DNA of 55,312 nt from CAYZHM01 sp964478225. Lineage in GTDB: Bacteria > Pseudomonadota > Alphaproteobacteria > Micavibrionales > Micavibrionaceae. Below the pieces are notes generated by a model, which did not search any database, was not told where the DNA came from, and saw only the letters and a list, made by a program, of their open reading frames with translations. A program made the position numbers and the translations under genes. Of the stretch, positions 26,056 through 33,451 are shown piece by piece. How positions within the stretch are numbered: position 1 is the stretch's first letter; each line of letters opens with the position of its first letter. The stretch spans positions 1 through 55,312 of the forward strand of contig CAYZHM010000011.1 of the NCBI GenBank assembly GCA_964478225.1. Direction: 5' to 3'.

Positions 26056-26745
26056 CTACATGGGAGGCATTGGATTTATTCCAAATAAAGTCTCGTGAAG
26101 ACTATAAAGTAAAAAGTACACAAATAAACCTGAAATAATTCCCGTAATGTCATATCTTGTGAATTGGAATCGTCCTGACCATAAAGAGCGGGAAGAAAAA
26201 AGCACAGCATGTGTATTTTTTGCCAGTATGTCCCATTGCTCCATTCCCAGTTCCCTTTTGCGTTTCCGATCAACGATCTTCAGTCCTATTAACGAAAATC
26301 CGGCAAATATTCCAAACATGACGATCAGCGGATATTCACCATTTGGGATAACATGCGAAGCAGACCAGAGAAAAAAGCCCCACAAAATCGGATGACGGGT
26401 CAGTGCGACAATAAGCCCCAGCCTTTCCGGATCAAACTCTTTGTTATTTGCCGCTATGGATAAGGGGTTGGGCACAACGAAGCCCGAAACCAGCAAGATA
26501 CATGCAAAGGGCATGAAAATGTTAGGCATCCAATAAAATTCATAAAGCCATGGCCATAGCTGGATACGAGGCGCGTTCTGCGCCGCAATGATCAGCCATG
26601 TGAGCAATATCAGACTGAGCACGGAATAAAGGGTCAAATAGGTTTTCTCTCCCCATTTTTGAACTATGAGGCCGCGAAGCCCTGATCGGGCTATAACAGA
26701 ATGTGACGCCATAAAAATAACAAGCGATACCCAGAATTCCAGCAT
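26056..26745 (-). CDS. nnrU: NnrU-family membrane protein
   Basis: This 229-residue protein has six or so membrane helices. It has the NnrU hallmarks FMASHSVIARSGLRG near the start and RHPILWGFFLWSASH in the middle, the latter resembling isoprenylcysteine methyltransferase-like membrane enzymes. NnrU is a companion of NO-reduction genes of unknown reaction. The ATG at 26745 has a GAGGGAT ribosome-binding site. The FNR box lies only 12 bp upstream, too near for class II activation of this gene from that start, so the box may instead repress it. It precedes the Dnr-like gene. Confidence 0.87.
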   Translation of the reverse strand: MLEFWVSLVIFMASHSVIARSGLRGLIVQKWGEKTYLTLYSVLSLILLTWLIIAAQNAPRIQLWPWLYEFYWMPNIFMPFACILLVSGFVVPNPLSIAANNKEFDPERLGLIVALTRHPILWGFFLWSASHVIPNGEYPLIVMFGIFAGFSLIGLKIVDRKRKRELGMEQWDILAKNTHAVLFSSRSLWSGRFQFTRYDITGIISGLFVYFLLYSLHETLFGINPMPPM

Positions 26746-26756
26746 TTTTATCCCTC

Positions 26757-26770
26757 TTGATTCAGATCAA
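26757..26770. promoter_or_regulatory. FNR-type box of the moa operon
   Basis: TTGATTCAGATCAA, identical to the hemN box. Rightwards, CATAAT at 26793-26798 is exactly at the -10 position for a start near 26805, leaving a leader of about 142 bases before moaA. Leftwards the expected start (about 26722) is inside nnrU, so activation in that direction is unlikely. Confidence 0.85.
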
Positions 26771-26810
26771 GTCTCTTCCTTTTGAATTCCATCATAATGA
26801 AAATATGAAG

Positions 26811-26940
26811 ATTCGCCATGTTGATTTGCGCATGGCCGCTCTGAAGCCTTTATGTCCTAAGTCTTTATTATAAGGATATGGCGCAAAGGCCGGGGTTATG
26901 TGTGGAAACGCCATGATCTCCCGTGTTTGGAAAGGAGTCT
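26811..26940 (+). ncRNA. Structured 5' leader of moaA, candidate Moco-type riboswitch
   Basis: The leader of the moa mRNA contains several hairpins. GCCATG at 26815 pairs with CATGGC at 26831-26836. ATGTCC near 26862 pairs with GGATAT near 26875. A ten-pair stem (26894-26918, one bulged C) is capped by a GGAA tetraloop, which is of the GNRA type. That last hairpin sits just before the moaA ribosome-binding site. Molybdenum-cofactor riboswitches occur at this place before moaA and contain a GNRA loop. I cannot match the full conserved core by eye, so this is a candidate, and the limits are approximate. Confidence 0.4.
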
Positions 26941-26946
26941 ATTGAT

Positions 26947-27936
26947 ATGATAACCGAGCCGCATCTCGCGGATAATTTTGGTCGCCGGTTTCCTTATTTG
27001 CGCTTGTCCGTAACGGAGGTGTGCAATTTCAGCTGTTCCTATTGTTTGCCCGATGGATATAAAAAAACAGGATGTGAGAGCTTTCTGGATCAAGAAGAAA
27101 TTGTCAGGCTGGTAAAAGCATTCGCCGCGCTTGGTGTTTGGAAAATCAGACTGACAGGAGGGGAACCAACCGTGCGCCCTGATTTTATCCAAATCGCGCA
27201 GCGCGTTGCCTCAATACAGGGTATTAAAAAACTGGCCTTTACGACCAATGGCTATAAATTGCCGGAGCGGGCGCAAAGCTATTATGACGCTGGTCTTCGA
27301 GCGATTAATATCAGCATAGACTCTCTGAATGCAGAGAAGTTTAAAGCCATCACAAAACATGACCGTCTGGAAGAGATCTTGGACGGGTTAGATGCCTGCC
27401 ACGACGCAGGGTTCGAATCCGTCAAAATCAACACTGTCCTGCTCAAAGGATATAATGATAACGAGCTTGATGATTTTATCGCTTTTGTTCAGGATAAACC
27501 TGTTTCCTTGCGATTTATTGAGCTTATGCGCACGGGCGATAATCAGGATTATTTCAGCGAGCATCATTTGCCCGGTACCGCTGTCACGGAAAAATTGCTG
27601 GCACGTGGATGGCATTTAAAACCTCGTGAAGAAGGCGCAGGACCAGCCCAAGAATTTGCACATAAAGGCAGCAAAGGCACAATTGGTTTAATCGCCCCCT
27701 ATTCAAAAGATTTTTGTAAAAGCTGTAACCGCCTGCGCATGTCTGCCAAGGGTGCGCTCCACCTTTGTCTTTTCGGTGAACGCGGGTATCCCCTACGGCA
27801 TCTTCTACAATCAGACGACAGTTCAGAAGAACTGCAAGAAAAAATAATGGCGTTGATGAATTTCAAGAAATCAGCACATTTCTTACATGATAATAACAGT
27901 GGTGTTCGCGACCATTTAGCCAGTATCGGAGGATAA
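26947..27936 (+). CDS. moaA: GTP 3',8-cyclase MoaA
   Basis: This 329-residue radical SAM enzyme performs the first step of molybdopterin synthesis. The N-terminal cluster motif is C26, C30 and C33 (CNFSCSYC). The C-terminal substrate-side cluster is in CKSCNRLRMSAKGALHLC. It ends in the Gly-Gly pair needed for activity. The ATG at 26947 is preceded by AAAGGAG; an open frame from 26923 includes the binding site itself and is rejected. It is the first gene of the moa operon under an FNR box, with a structured leader. Confidence 0.95.
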   Translation: MITEPHLADNFGRRFPYLRLSVTEVCNFSCSYCLPDGYKKTGCESFLDQEEIVRLVKAFAALGVWKIRLTGGEPTVRPDFIQIAQRVASIQGIKKLAFTTNGYKLPERAQSYYDAGLRAINISIDSLNAEKFKAITKHDRLEEILDGLDACHDAGFESVKINTVLLKGYNDNELDDFIAFVQDKPVSLRFIELMRTGDNQDYFSEHHLPGTAVTEKLLARGWHLKPREEGAGPAQEFAHKGSKGTIGLIAPYSKDFCKSCNRLRMSAKGALHLCLFGERGYPLRHLLQSDDSSEELQEKIMALMNFKKSAHFLHDNNSGVRDHLASIGG

Positions 27937-27941
27937 AAACC

Positions 27942-28970
27942 ATGTCGAAAACAGAAGAAGTTATTGCCTTTCCCACGGCGGCGCAGCCCAATTTCAAAAT
28001 GATTGATGTTGGACGTAAAAGACCAACACGCAGACGTGCCGTAGCTTGCGGTACTATCCATATGAATGCAGAAGCCTTTGAGGCGATCAAAAAGGGTAAG
28101 ATGCCTAAAGGTAACGTTTTGGCACTGGCCGAAGCGGCAGGTATTACGGGTGCTAAGAAAACACCGGACCTCATCCCTATGTGCCACACATTGCCGCTGG
28201 ATCAGGTCACCATCCATTGCGCCATGAATGAGCAGGATCACAGCATTACAGTCTATGCGCAGGCCGTTGCTTTTGCGAAAACGGGTGTCGAGATGGAAGC
28301 ATTGGCCGGTGCGAATGCTGCGCTTCTGACGATCTGGGATTTAACCAAAGGGGTCGATCCCAACCTCTCAATTGAAGGGGTATGCTTGCTTGTAAAAACA
28401 GGCGGAAAAAGCGGTGTCTGGATCAATCCGAACGGCATACCTGACTGGCTGGCTGAGCAATTACCCGATGAAAAAACTCTCGTCGGTAAATCCGCCGGCA
28501 TTCTGGTGATGAGCGACCGCGCATCAAAAGGCGAGTATGAAGACCAATCCGGTCCCGTTTTAAAGGAACTTTTGAGCGCGGCGGGAGCCGATATCAAATG
28601 CTGTGAGGTTATCCCTGACGAAGCGGACAAAATTGCCGTCGCCATTAAAGACATTTGCGCACAGCATAAACCGGATATCCTGATTGCTTCTGGCGGCACA
28701 GGGCCGGGGCCGCGTGATGTGACCCCCGACGTTCTAAAAGAAGTCAGCGACCGTATGCTGGAGGGGCTGGGCGATGTGCTGCGCACGGAAAGTCTTCATT
28801 TTACGGATACCGCATGGCTGTCCCGTATGACGGCTGGAATGGTTGGCGCCACACTTGTTATCGCATTTCCTGGTTCTCCTAAAGCCGTTAAGGAATGCTG
28901 GGATATTATTGCTCCTTTTATCGGTGATGCATTGAACAAGATTAAAAAACAAGGATATGAGAAGGCATGA
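27942..28970 (+). CDS. Fused MoaC-MoaB molybdopterin enzyme
   Basis: This 342-residue protein joins two enzymes. Residues about 15-160 are MoaC (cyclic pyranopterin phosphate synthase) with PMCHTLPLDQV and FAKTGVEMEAL. Residues about 183-335 are a MoaB/Mog-type domain with VMSDRASKGEYEDQSGP and ASGGTGPGPRDVTPD, which adenylylates molybdopterin. Similar moaCB fusions are known. The fusion links an early and a late step of the pathway, while MoeA for the final step is encoded at 10.2 kb. The gene starts 5 bp after moaA and overlaps moaD by 4 bp. Confidence 0.93.
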   Translation: MSKTEEVIAFPTAAQPNFKMIDVGRKRPTRRRAVACGTIHMNAEAFEAIKKGKMPKGNVLALAEAAGITGAKKTPDLIPMCHTLPLDQVTIHCAMNEQDHSITVYAQAVAFAKTGVEMEALAGANAALLTIWDLTKGVDPNLSIEGVCLLVKTGGKSGVWINPNGIPDWLAEQLPDEKTLVGKSAGILVMSDRASKGEYEDQSGPVLKELLSAAGADIKCCEVIPDEADKIAVAIKDICAQHKPDILIASGGTGPGPRDVTPDVLKEVSDRMLEGLGDVLRTESLHFTDTAWLSRMTAGMVGATLVIAFPGSPKAVKECWDIIAPFIGDALNKIKKQGYEKA

Positions 28971-29218
28971 CGATGATAAATTATTCTATCAAATGTTTTG
29001 GTGTTTTCAGGCAATTTGGTGAGCAACTCAACGTGAGCGTTAACACCGGATCTTCTGTGCAGCAAATTAAGGCCGCCTTGGTGCGGCAATTGGGCGAGCA
29101 GCATAAAGCACTGGTGGAAGAGTCTGTCCTGGCCAATGACAATGCAATTTTGCCAAATGCTTATATTCTGCAGGAAGAAGCACCTCTTTCCATTTTACCG
29201 CCGGTTTGTGGGGGGTGA
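28967..29218 (+). CDS. moaD: Molybdopterin synthase sulfur carrier MoaD
   Basis: This 83-residue ubiquitin-like protein ends LPPVCGG, with the C-terminal Gly-Gly that is thiocarboxylated by the MoeB system. The N-terminal INYSIKCFGVFRQF and the later length fit MoaD. It supplies sulfur to MoaE for the dithiolene of molybdopterin. The start overlaps the fused moaC-moaB stop (ATGA) and moaE follows by 3 bp. A cysteine immediately before the Gly-Gly is a small oddity. Confidence 0.93.
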   Translation: MTMINYSIKCFGVFRQFGEQLNVSVNTGSSVQQIKAALVRQLGEQHKALVEESVLANDNAILPNAYILQEEAPLSILPPVCGG

Positions 29219-29221
29219 GGA

Positions 29222-29707
29222 ATGAGCATCCAGGTTTTTGTCAGTGCTGATTCTTTAAGCCTTGAAACGGCGATGCAAAGTGTTGTTGATCCGGCGCATG
29301 GGGCCATTGATACGTTTATCGGCACAGTGCGCAATATGCATGATGGTAAAAGCGTAACGGGTATCACATACGATGTGCATGAAGCCTTGGCAGAAAAAGT
29401 CTTTCATGAAATTTGTGAGGAAGCACAAGGATTATGGCCGGATACGCGCTATTACGTTGCGCATTATCAGGGCACTCTGGATGTTAGCGGGATCAGCATT
29501 ATAATCGCTGTGAGTTCACCGCACCGCGCCGAGAGTTTTGAAGCGTGCCGTTACGTCATCGAAGAGATTAAGAAACGCGCTCCCGTCTGGAAAAAAGAGC
29601 ATTATGTGGATGGTATGAGCGACTGGTTGCCGGGACATTCCCTGTCAGAGGAAGCAGAAAACTCCATGACCTGTTGTGGTCATTGTCGGGAGGATGCACA
29701 TGGGTGA
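29222..29707 (+). CDS. moaE: Molybdopterin synthase catalytic subunit MoaE
   Basis: This 161-residue MoaE converts cyclic pyranopterin monophosphate to molybdopterin with sulfur from MoaD. Family motifs are GAIDTFIGTVRNMHDGKSV, SSPHRAESFEACRYVIEEIKKRAPVWKKE (with the catalytic lysines) and a final segment. The C-terminus adds an unusual CCGHC, which could bind a metal or be neutral. It overlaps the likely mobA start by 8 bp. Confidence 0.94.
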   Translation: MSIQVFVSADSLSLETAMQSVVDPAHGAIDTFIGTVRNMHDGKSVTGITYDVHEALAEKVFHEICEEAQGLWPDTRYYVAHYQGTLDVSGISIIIAVSSPHRAESFEACRYVIEEIKKRAPVWKKEHYVDGMSDWLPGHSLSEEAENSMTCCGHCREDAHG

Positions 29708-30221
29708 TTTTAACGCTATCGCCGGAGTGGTTTTGGCAGGAGGGCGCTCAAGCCGCATGGGGCATAATAAGGCTTTGCTGGATTACCAAGGGGAGCCACT
29801 TATCCGGCATATGATGGAGATACTTAAAACAACCGGGATCAAGGAAATATTTATCAGCGGCGATGTTGATGGTTATGACTGTCTTTCCGATCAAGAGCCA
29901 TTTACAGGGCCGGCTGAAGCAATAAAGTCAATTATCAAGCGTCTTTCCGGTTATGCCGGATTTTTATTCGTGCCTGTTGATATGCCCTTGTTAAAGCCGG
30001 ATATGCTGCACCTGCTTTTGCAACAAAAAGAGGGAGGCTATTTTATTGACTGGCCTTTGCCAGCCTTCATAACGCCGCCTTATCCAGAGAGCGAGAAAAA
30101 ATCAGTTCAAGGTTTATTAGATGATTACGGCATCTATCCTGTAGCGTTGCCGGAGCATTTTTCCTCTTCCATGAAAAATGCCAACACGCCGCAGGATTGG
30201 GCGGAGGTTGTAAATTCATGA
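29700..30221 (+). CDS. mobA: Molybdenum cofactor guanylyltransferase MobA
   Basis: This 173-residue nucleotidyltransferase has the signature LAGGRSSRMGHNKALL at its N-terminus and the metal-binding FVPVDMPLL. It adds GMP to Moco, giving the bis-MGD form used by NarG. The ATG at 29700 follows GGGAGG by 7 bases; an ATG at 29694 is also possible, and the longer open frame from 29676 is not supported. It overlaps the next gene by 4 bp. Confidence 0.92.
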   Translation: MGDFNAIAGVVLAGGRSSRMGHNKALLDYQGEPLIRHMMEILKTTGIKEIFISGDVDGYDCLSDQEPFTGPAEAIKSIIKRLSGYAGFLFVPVDMPLLKPDMLHLLLQQKEGGYFIDWPLPAFITPPYPESEKKSVQGLLDDYGIYPVALPEHFSSSMKNANTPQDWAEVVNS

Positions 30222-30571
30222 ATGTAAAAATCACCGAAAAATCCGTGACATTCAAAATCACAGAAGATGAATTAAATATTCTGAGTACAGGTCAGCCGAT
30301 AGAAAAAGCTGTGCCCATTGGCGGGAATGATTTTGCGATGGTGATTGATCCCGATCCGGCAGAGTATTTTGAAGACTTTAAAGAAGCCCCGCTCAAACTC
30401 ATTTTAGATAAGGATGAATCCTGTCTGATGCTCTGTACAAGTAAGGATCAGATTCAAAAGCTTATTGATATGGGACGGAGCAAGGAAGGGCTTTGTGCGC
30501 ATGTGAACGGTCTTGATGTGTTTCTTCAGGTTGATCTCAAGGCGGATACAAGGCCACGCCGGAAAGCATAG
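30218..30571 (+). CDS. Conserved hypothetical protein in the moa operon
   Basis: This 117-residue soluble protein starts at ATG 30218, overlapping the mobA stop (ATGA). It begins MNVKITEKSVTFKITEDEL, an amphipathic alpha/beta pattern, then a Pro/Asp-rich stretch and a C-terminal basic tail (RPRRKA). It has three cysteines with no cluster motif. Small proteins with a similar start occur beside molybdopterin genes, but their function is unknown to me. The overlap indicates co-expression with mobA. Confidence 0.7.
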   Translation: MNVKITEKSVTFKITEDELNILSTGQPIEKAVPIGGNDFAMVIDPDPAEYFEDFKEAPLKLILDKDESCLMLCTSKDQIQKLIDMGRSKEGLCAHVNGLDVFLQVDLKADTRPRRKA

Positions 30572-30574
30572 TAT

Positions 30575-31354
30575 ATGGTTCTGGCTTTTCTGTTTTTTAT
30601 GACTGCCCTGCTTTATGCTTGCGTCGGGTTTGGCGGTGGATCGACTTATAATGCGCTTTTGGTCTTAAATGAGACGGAGTATCGCATCATCCCGTTTATT
30701 GCCCTTACCTGTAATATTATCGTGGTGAGTGGTGGTGTCTGGCATTTCTCGCGTCATAAACATATTAAAATCGAGCAGATTTTACCCTGGATCATTTTAT
30801 CTGTTCCGGCTGCTTGGTTTGGTGGCTATATCAAAGTTCCGGAAGTCGTGTTTATAGGCGTTCTCGGCAGCGCGCTGTTGCTCTCCGGGATTAAAATGCT
30901 ATGGCCAGAGAAAGAAGTCATTTCCTTGCCGTCACAAAATCGCCGCGCTTTGGCAGGTTTACCGCTCATTCCGCCAGTTGTTGGAGCATCTCTCGGGTTT
31001 TTGGCTGGAATGACAGGAATCGGCGGCGGGATTTTTCTGGCACCTGTTTTGCACTTGTTGCGCTGGAGCGATCCTAAAAATATCGCAGGCACATGCAGTC
31101 TGTTTATTCTCGTGAATTCGCTTGCCGGGCTTGTAGGGCAAATGATGAAACTGGATATGTCCGGTCTACTTCAGTCTGCTGTTTCCTCTTATTGGATTGT
31201 ATTGCCCGCTGTTTTTATTGGCGGTCAAATCGGCTCTTGGATGGGTGCTTCCCGAATCAATATTCATGTCATAAGAAAGATTACAGCTATTCTGATCTTA
31301 TATGTCTCGATTAGATTGCTCTGGAGATTCTTTATAACCATTGGCTTTATATAA
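30575..31354 (+). CDS. TSUP/TauE-SafE-family membrane transporter
   Basis: This 259-residue protein has about eight membrane helices, with the TSUP glycine motif GFGGGSTYNALLVL near the N-terminus and its repeat FLAGMTGIGGGIFLAP at about residues 140-160. The family exports or imports small sulfur-containing or organic anions. In a molybdopterin operon it might move a sulfur compound or an oxyanion, which is inference. It follows the previous gene after 3 bp and precedes the DUF454 gene after 2 bp. Confidence 0.85.
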   Translation: MVLAFLFFMTALLYACVGFGGGSTYNALLVLNETEYRIIPFIALTCNIIVVSGGVWHFSRHKHIKIEQILPWIILSVPAAWFGGYIKVPEVVFIGVLGSALLLSGIKMLWPEKEVISLPSQNRRALAGLPLIPPVVGASLGFLAGMTGIGGGIFLAPVLHLLRWSDPKNIAGTCSLFILVNSLAGLVGQMMKLDMSGLLQSAVSSYWIVLPAVFIGGQIGSWMGASRINIHVIRKITAILILYVSIRLLWRFFITIGFI

Positions 31355-31356
31355 AA

Positions 31357-31713
31357 ATGCGAACTTTGTTTATTATTACGGGCATTATATCTCTTGTCCT
31401 TGCTTTAGCGGGAATTGCATTACCCTTATTGCCAACGACACCTTTTTTACTGCTAAGTGCATTTTGTTTTGCAAGATCTTCTGAAAAGCTGCATGACTGG
31501 CTTTTACATCACCCTTATTTTGGGCCAACCATAAAAGACTGGAGAGAACACGGTAGTATCAGTAAGCGGAACAAAATCTACGCTATGGTTGTAATATTAT
31601 TAACCATACTCATGAGTGTCATTTTTGAAGTGCCGTCAGCTGTACTTTTAATTCAGGCAGCGGTACTGGGTATTGTTTCTCTATTTATTTTGACTCGTCC
31701 TCACGGCAACTGA
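31357..31713 (+). CDS. DUF454/YbaN-family membrane protein
   Basis: This 118-residue inner-membrane protein has three predicted helices. The signature LALAGIALPLLPTTPFLLLSAFCFARSS and HDWLLHHPYFGPTIKDW match DUF454 (YbaN). No reaction is known; homologs often lie beside heme and respiration genes. It is the last gene of the moa operon and overlaps the convergent moeB by 29 bp. Confidence 0.9.
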   Translation: MRTLFIITGIISLVLALAGIALPLLPTTPFLLLSAFCFARSSEKLHDWLLHHPYFGPTIKDWREHGSISKRNKIYAMVVILLTILMSVIFEVPSAVLLIQAAVLGIVSLFILTRPHGN

Positions 31714-32761
31714 CCCAGGCCTCATAGCCGCCAGACAAGCTGTAAACGTCTAAATATCCTTGCGCCTTAAGAATTTGTGCGGCTTGGAGGCTGCGCATGC
31801 CTTTTTGACAATGGAGGATAATTTCCATATCTTGCGGCAAATCTGGCATATCCCCCGCCATGATTTTTGAAAGCGGCCAGAGCCGCGCTCCGTCAATATG
31901 TCCCTGATCCCACTCTTCCTGCTCCCGCACATCAACCAAGCAGGAGTCACTTCTGTCGCATGCCTGCTGCGGCGTTAATTCCGGCACAAACCCGCAAACA
32001 GGGGAACTGTAGGCAAGGATAACATCATCCCGTTTTTTACTACAGGCTGGGCAGTCAGGGTTTTTGGGAATGTTCAAAATGCGTGTTTGCATTGTTTTGG
32101 TATCCAGCGTCCAGAGCTTACCGAGCAAAGGCTCAAAACTTTCATGCCCTGTTACAAGTTGAATAACCTGCAACGCTTGCGTTACCCCGATGAGGCCGGC
32201 GACCGCGCCAATCACACCTGCTTCTGCGCAATTAGCAATACGTGCCTTGGGTTTTTCCGGATAAAGACATCGGTAACAAGGGCCTGTTTGTGCATCAAAC
32301 ACGCTGGCCTGACCATCAAACCCCTGAATTGCCCCGTAAACCCAGGGCTTTTTGTATTTCACCGCAGCATCGTTAATTAAAAATTTTGTTTCGAAATTAT
32401 CGGTGCCGTCAAGAATGATATCGTAAGCCTGAAATAAATCCGGTGCGTTTTCAGCGTTTAATTCATCTTCGTAGACTGTGATCTCTATTTCAGGATTGAG
32501 GGCTTGTAACCGTTCCTTAGCTTGAACCGCTTTAGGCTGACCAACGCCGTCTGTTGTAAATAAAACCTGCCGCTGCAGGTTGCTTTCATCGACGTGGTCA
32601 AAATCGATGATTCCAATATGGCCTATTCCTGCCGCCGCCAAATATAACAACGCCGGAGAACCCAGCCCGCCTGCACCGACGCATAGAACATGGGCGCGGG
32701 CAATCTTCTCTTGTCCATCAATGCCGATTTCAGGCAGGGTTATTTGTCGTTTATAGCGCAT
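31685..32761 (-). CDS. moeB: Molybdopterin-synthase adenylyltransferase with rhodanese domain
   Basis: The 358-residue protein is an E1-like MoeB/ThiF (about 1-245) followed by a rhodanese domain (about 262-355). The nucleotide-binding loop is GAGGLGSPALLYLAAAGIG. Paired cysteines CYRC and CPAC form the zinc site. The rhodanese loop HCQKGMRS has its active cysteine. The enzyme adenylylates MoaD's C-terminus, and the rhodanese domain can transfer the sulfur. The gene is transcribed towards the moa operon. Confidence 0.94.
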   Translation of the reverse strand: MRYKRQITLPEIGIDGQEKIARAHVLCVGAGGLGSPALLYLAAAGIGHIGIIDFDHVDESNLQRQVLFTTDGVGQPKAVQAKERLQALNPEIEITVYEDELNAENAPDLFQAYDIILDGTDNFETKFLINDAAVKYKKPWVYGAIQGFDGQASVFDAQTGPCYRCLYPEKPKARIANCAEAGVIGAVAGLIGVTQALQVIQLVTGHESFEPLLGKLWTLDTKTMQTRILNIPKNPDCPACSKKRDDVILAYSSPVCGFVPELTPQQACDRSDSCLVDVREQEEWDQGHIDGARLWPLSKIMAGDMPDLPQDMEIILHCQKGMRSLQAAQILKAQGYLDVYSLSGGYEAWVSCREDESK

Positions 32762-32796
32762 GATGACTTATATAATTTCGTGTAAGAATTTCTCTA

Positions 32797-33354
32797 TTAA
32801 TTATAGCCAACTCTATGATTAATGTCTTCGAGATTGCTGCGATTACCCTTCTTTTTCGATGTTATTATGCGATAATATTTTAACTTCCCGGAAGAGCGAG
32901 TAAGGATGACATGTTTTTGGCGTAACCGTGACAAAAACGCTCGGACGGAATGTGCCTGCCAGCCCGAGACTTTGATCATTTCTGCTGTAGTGGCACCGTT
33001 CTGGCTTTGCATGAGAGTGAGAATTTTGTCTTTGGCGGTTTGCGGCTCTGGCGCTGGTGGGGGCTTTGTGGCGCGGTTCCGGACTGGCGGTGCCGACATT
33101 TTCGGCGCAGCCTTGCCATCGCGCTTTTCCAGCCAGTAACGCCCCAGCATACGGCGGGCTTCCTGTGTGATCGCGGTGGAATTATGAACGCTTTTGCCGC
33201 GCCGGACTTTCCCGCCCTCATGGACGAACCAGCGTGTGTCCATGCTCGCGGGCTGAAAGAAAATGCGCCATTGTTTATTGTCGCTGGGTGCTTCGGCATA
33301 ACCCTTGGCCAGCAGCATTTCGGCAATATCAGCGGAGAGATTGGGACTGGTCAT
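32797..33354 (-). CDS. DUF3489-type winged-helix protein
   Basis: This 185-residue protein from ATG 33354 has AAGGAAGG before it; a longer frame from a GTG at 33438 is less likely. Residues about 107-160 form a DUF3489-like helix-turn-helix (GATTAEMIKVSGWQAHSVRAFLSRLRQK). The N-terminal part is a separate small domain, and the middle is a Pro/Ala linker. Proteins of this kind are common in alphaproteobacterial mobile and phage-like DNA. It lies beside an OLD-like nuclease gene and an integrase, probably as part of one mobile element. Its partner and DNA target are unknown. Confidence 0.75.
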   Translation of the reverse strand: MTSPNLSADIAEMLLAKGYAEAPSDNKQWRIFFQPASMDTRWFVHEGGKVRRGKSVHNSTAITQEARRMLGRYWLEKRDGKAAPKMSAPPVRNRATKPPPAPEPQTAKDKILTLMQSQNGATTAEMIKVSGWQAHSVRAFLSRLRQKHVILTRSSGKLKYYRIITSKKKGNRSNLEDINHRVGYN

Positions 33355-33451
33355 ATCAAACCTTCCTTTTGTGATGGTTGCATCATCAGCATGAAGGCTT
33401 CGGTTTAACACACAGTCAAGGTCGATAGGCGTAACCAAAAAATGTAAGCTA

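Noticed and set aside
1..31713. Nitrite, NO or N2O reductase genes completing denitrification
   Set aside because: None of the reading frames carry the needed heme-c, cytochrome cd1, copper or NorB motifs, so only the nitrate step and NO handling are supported.
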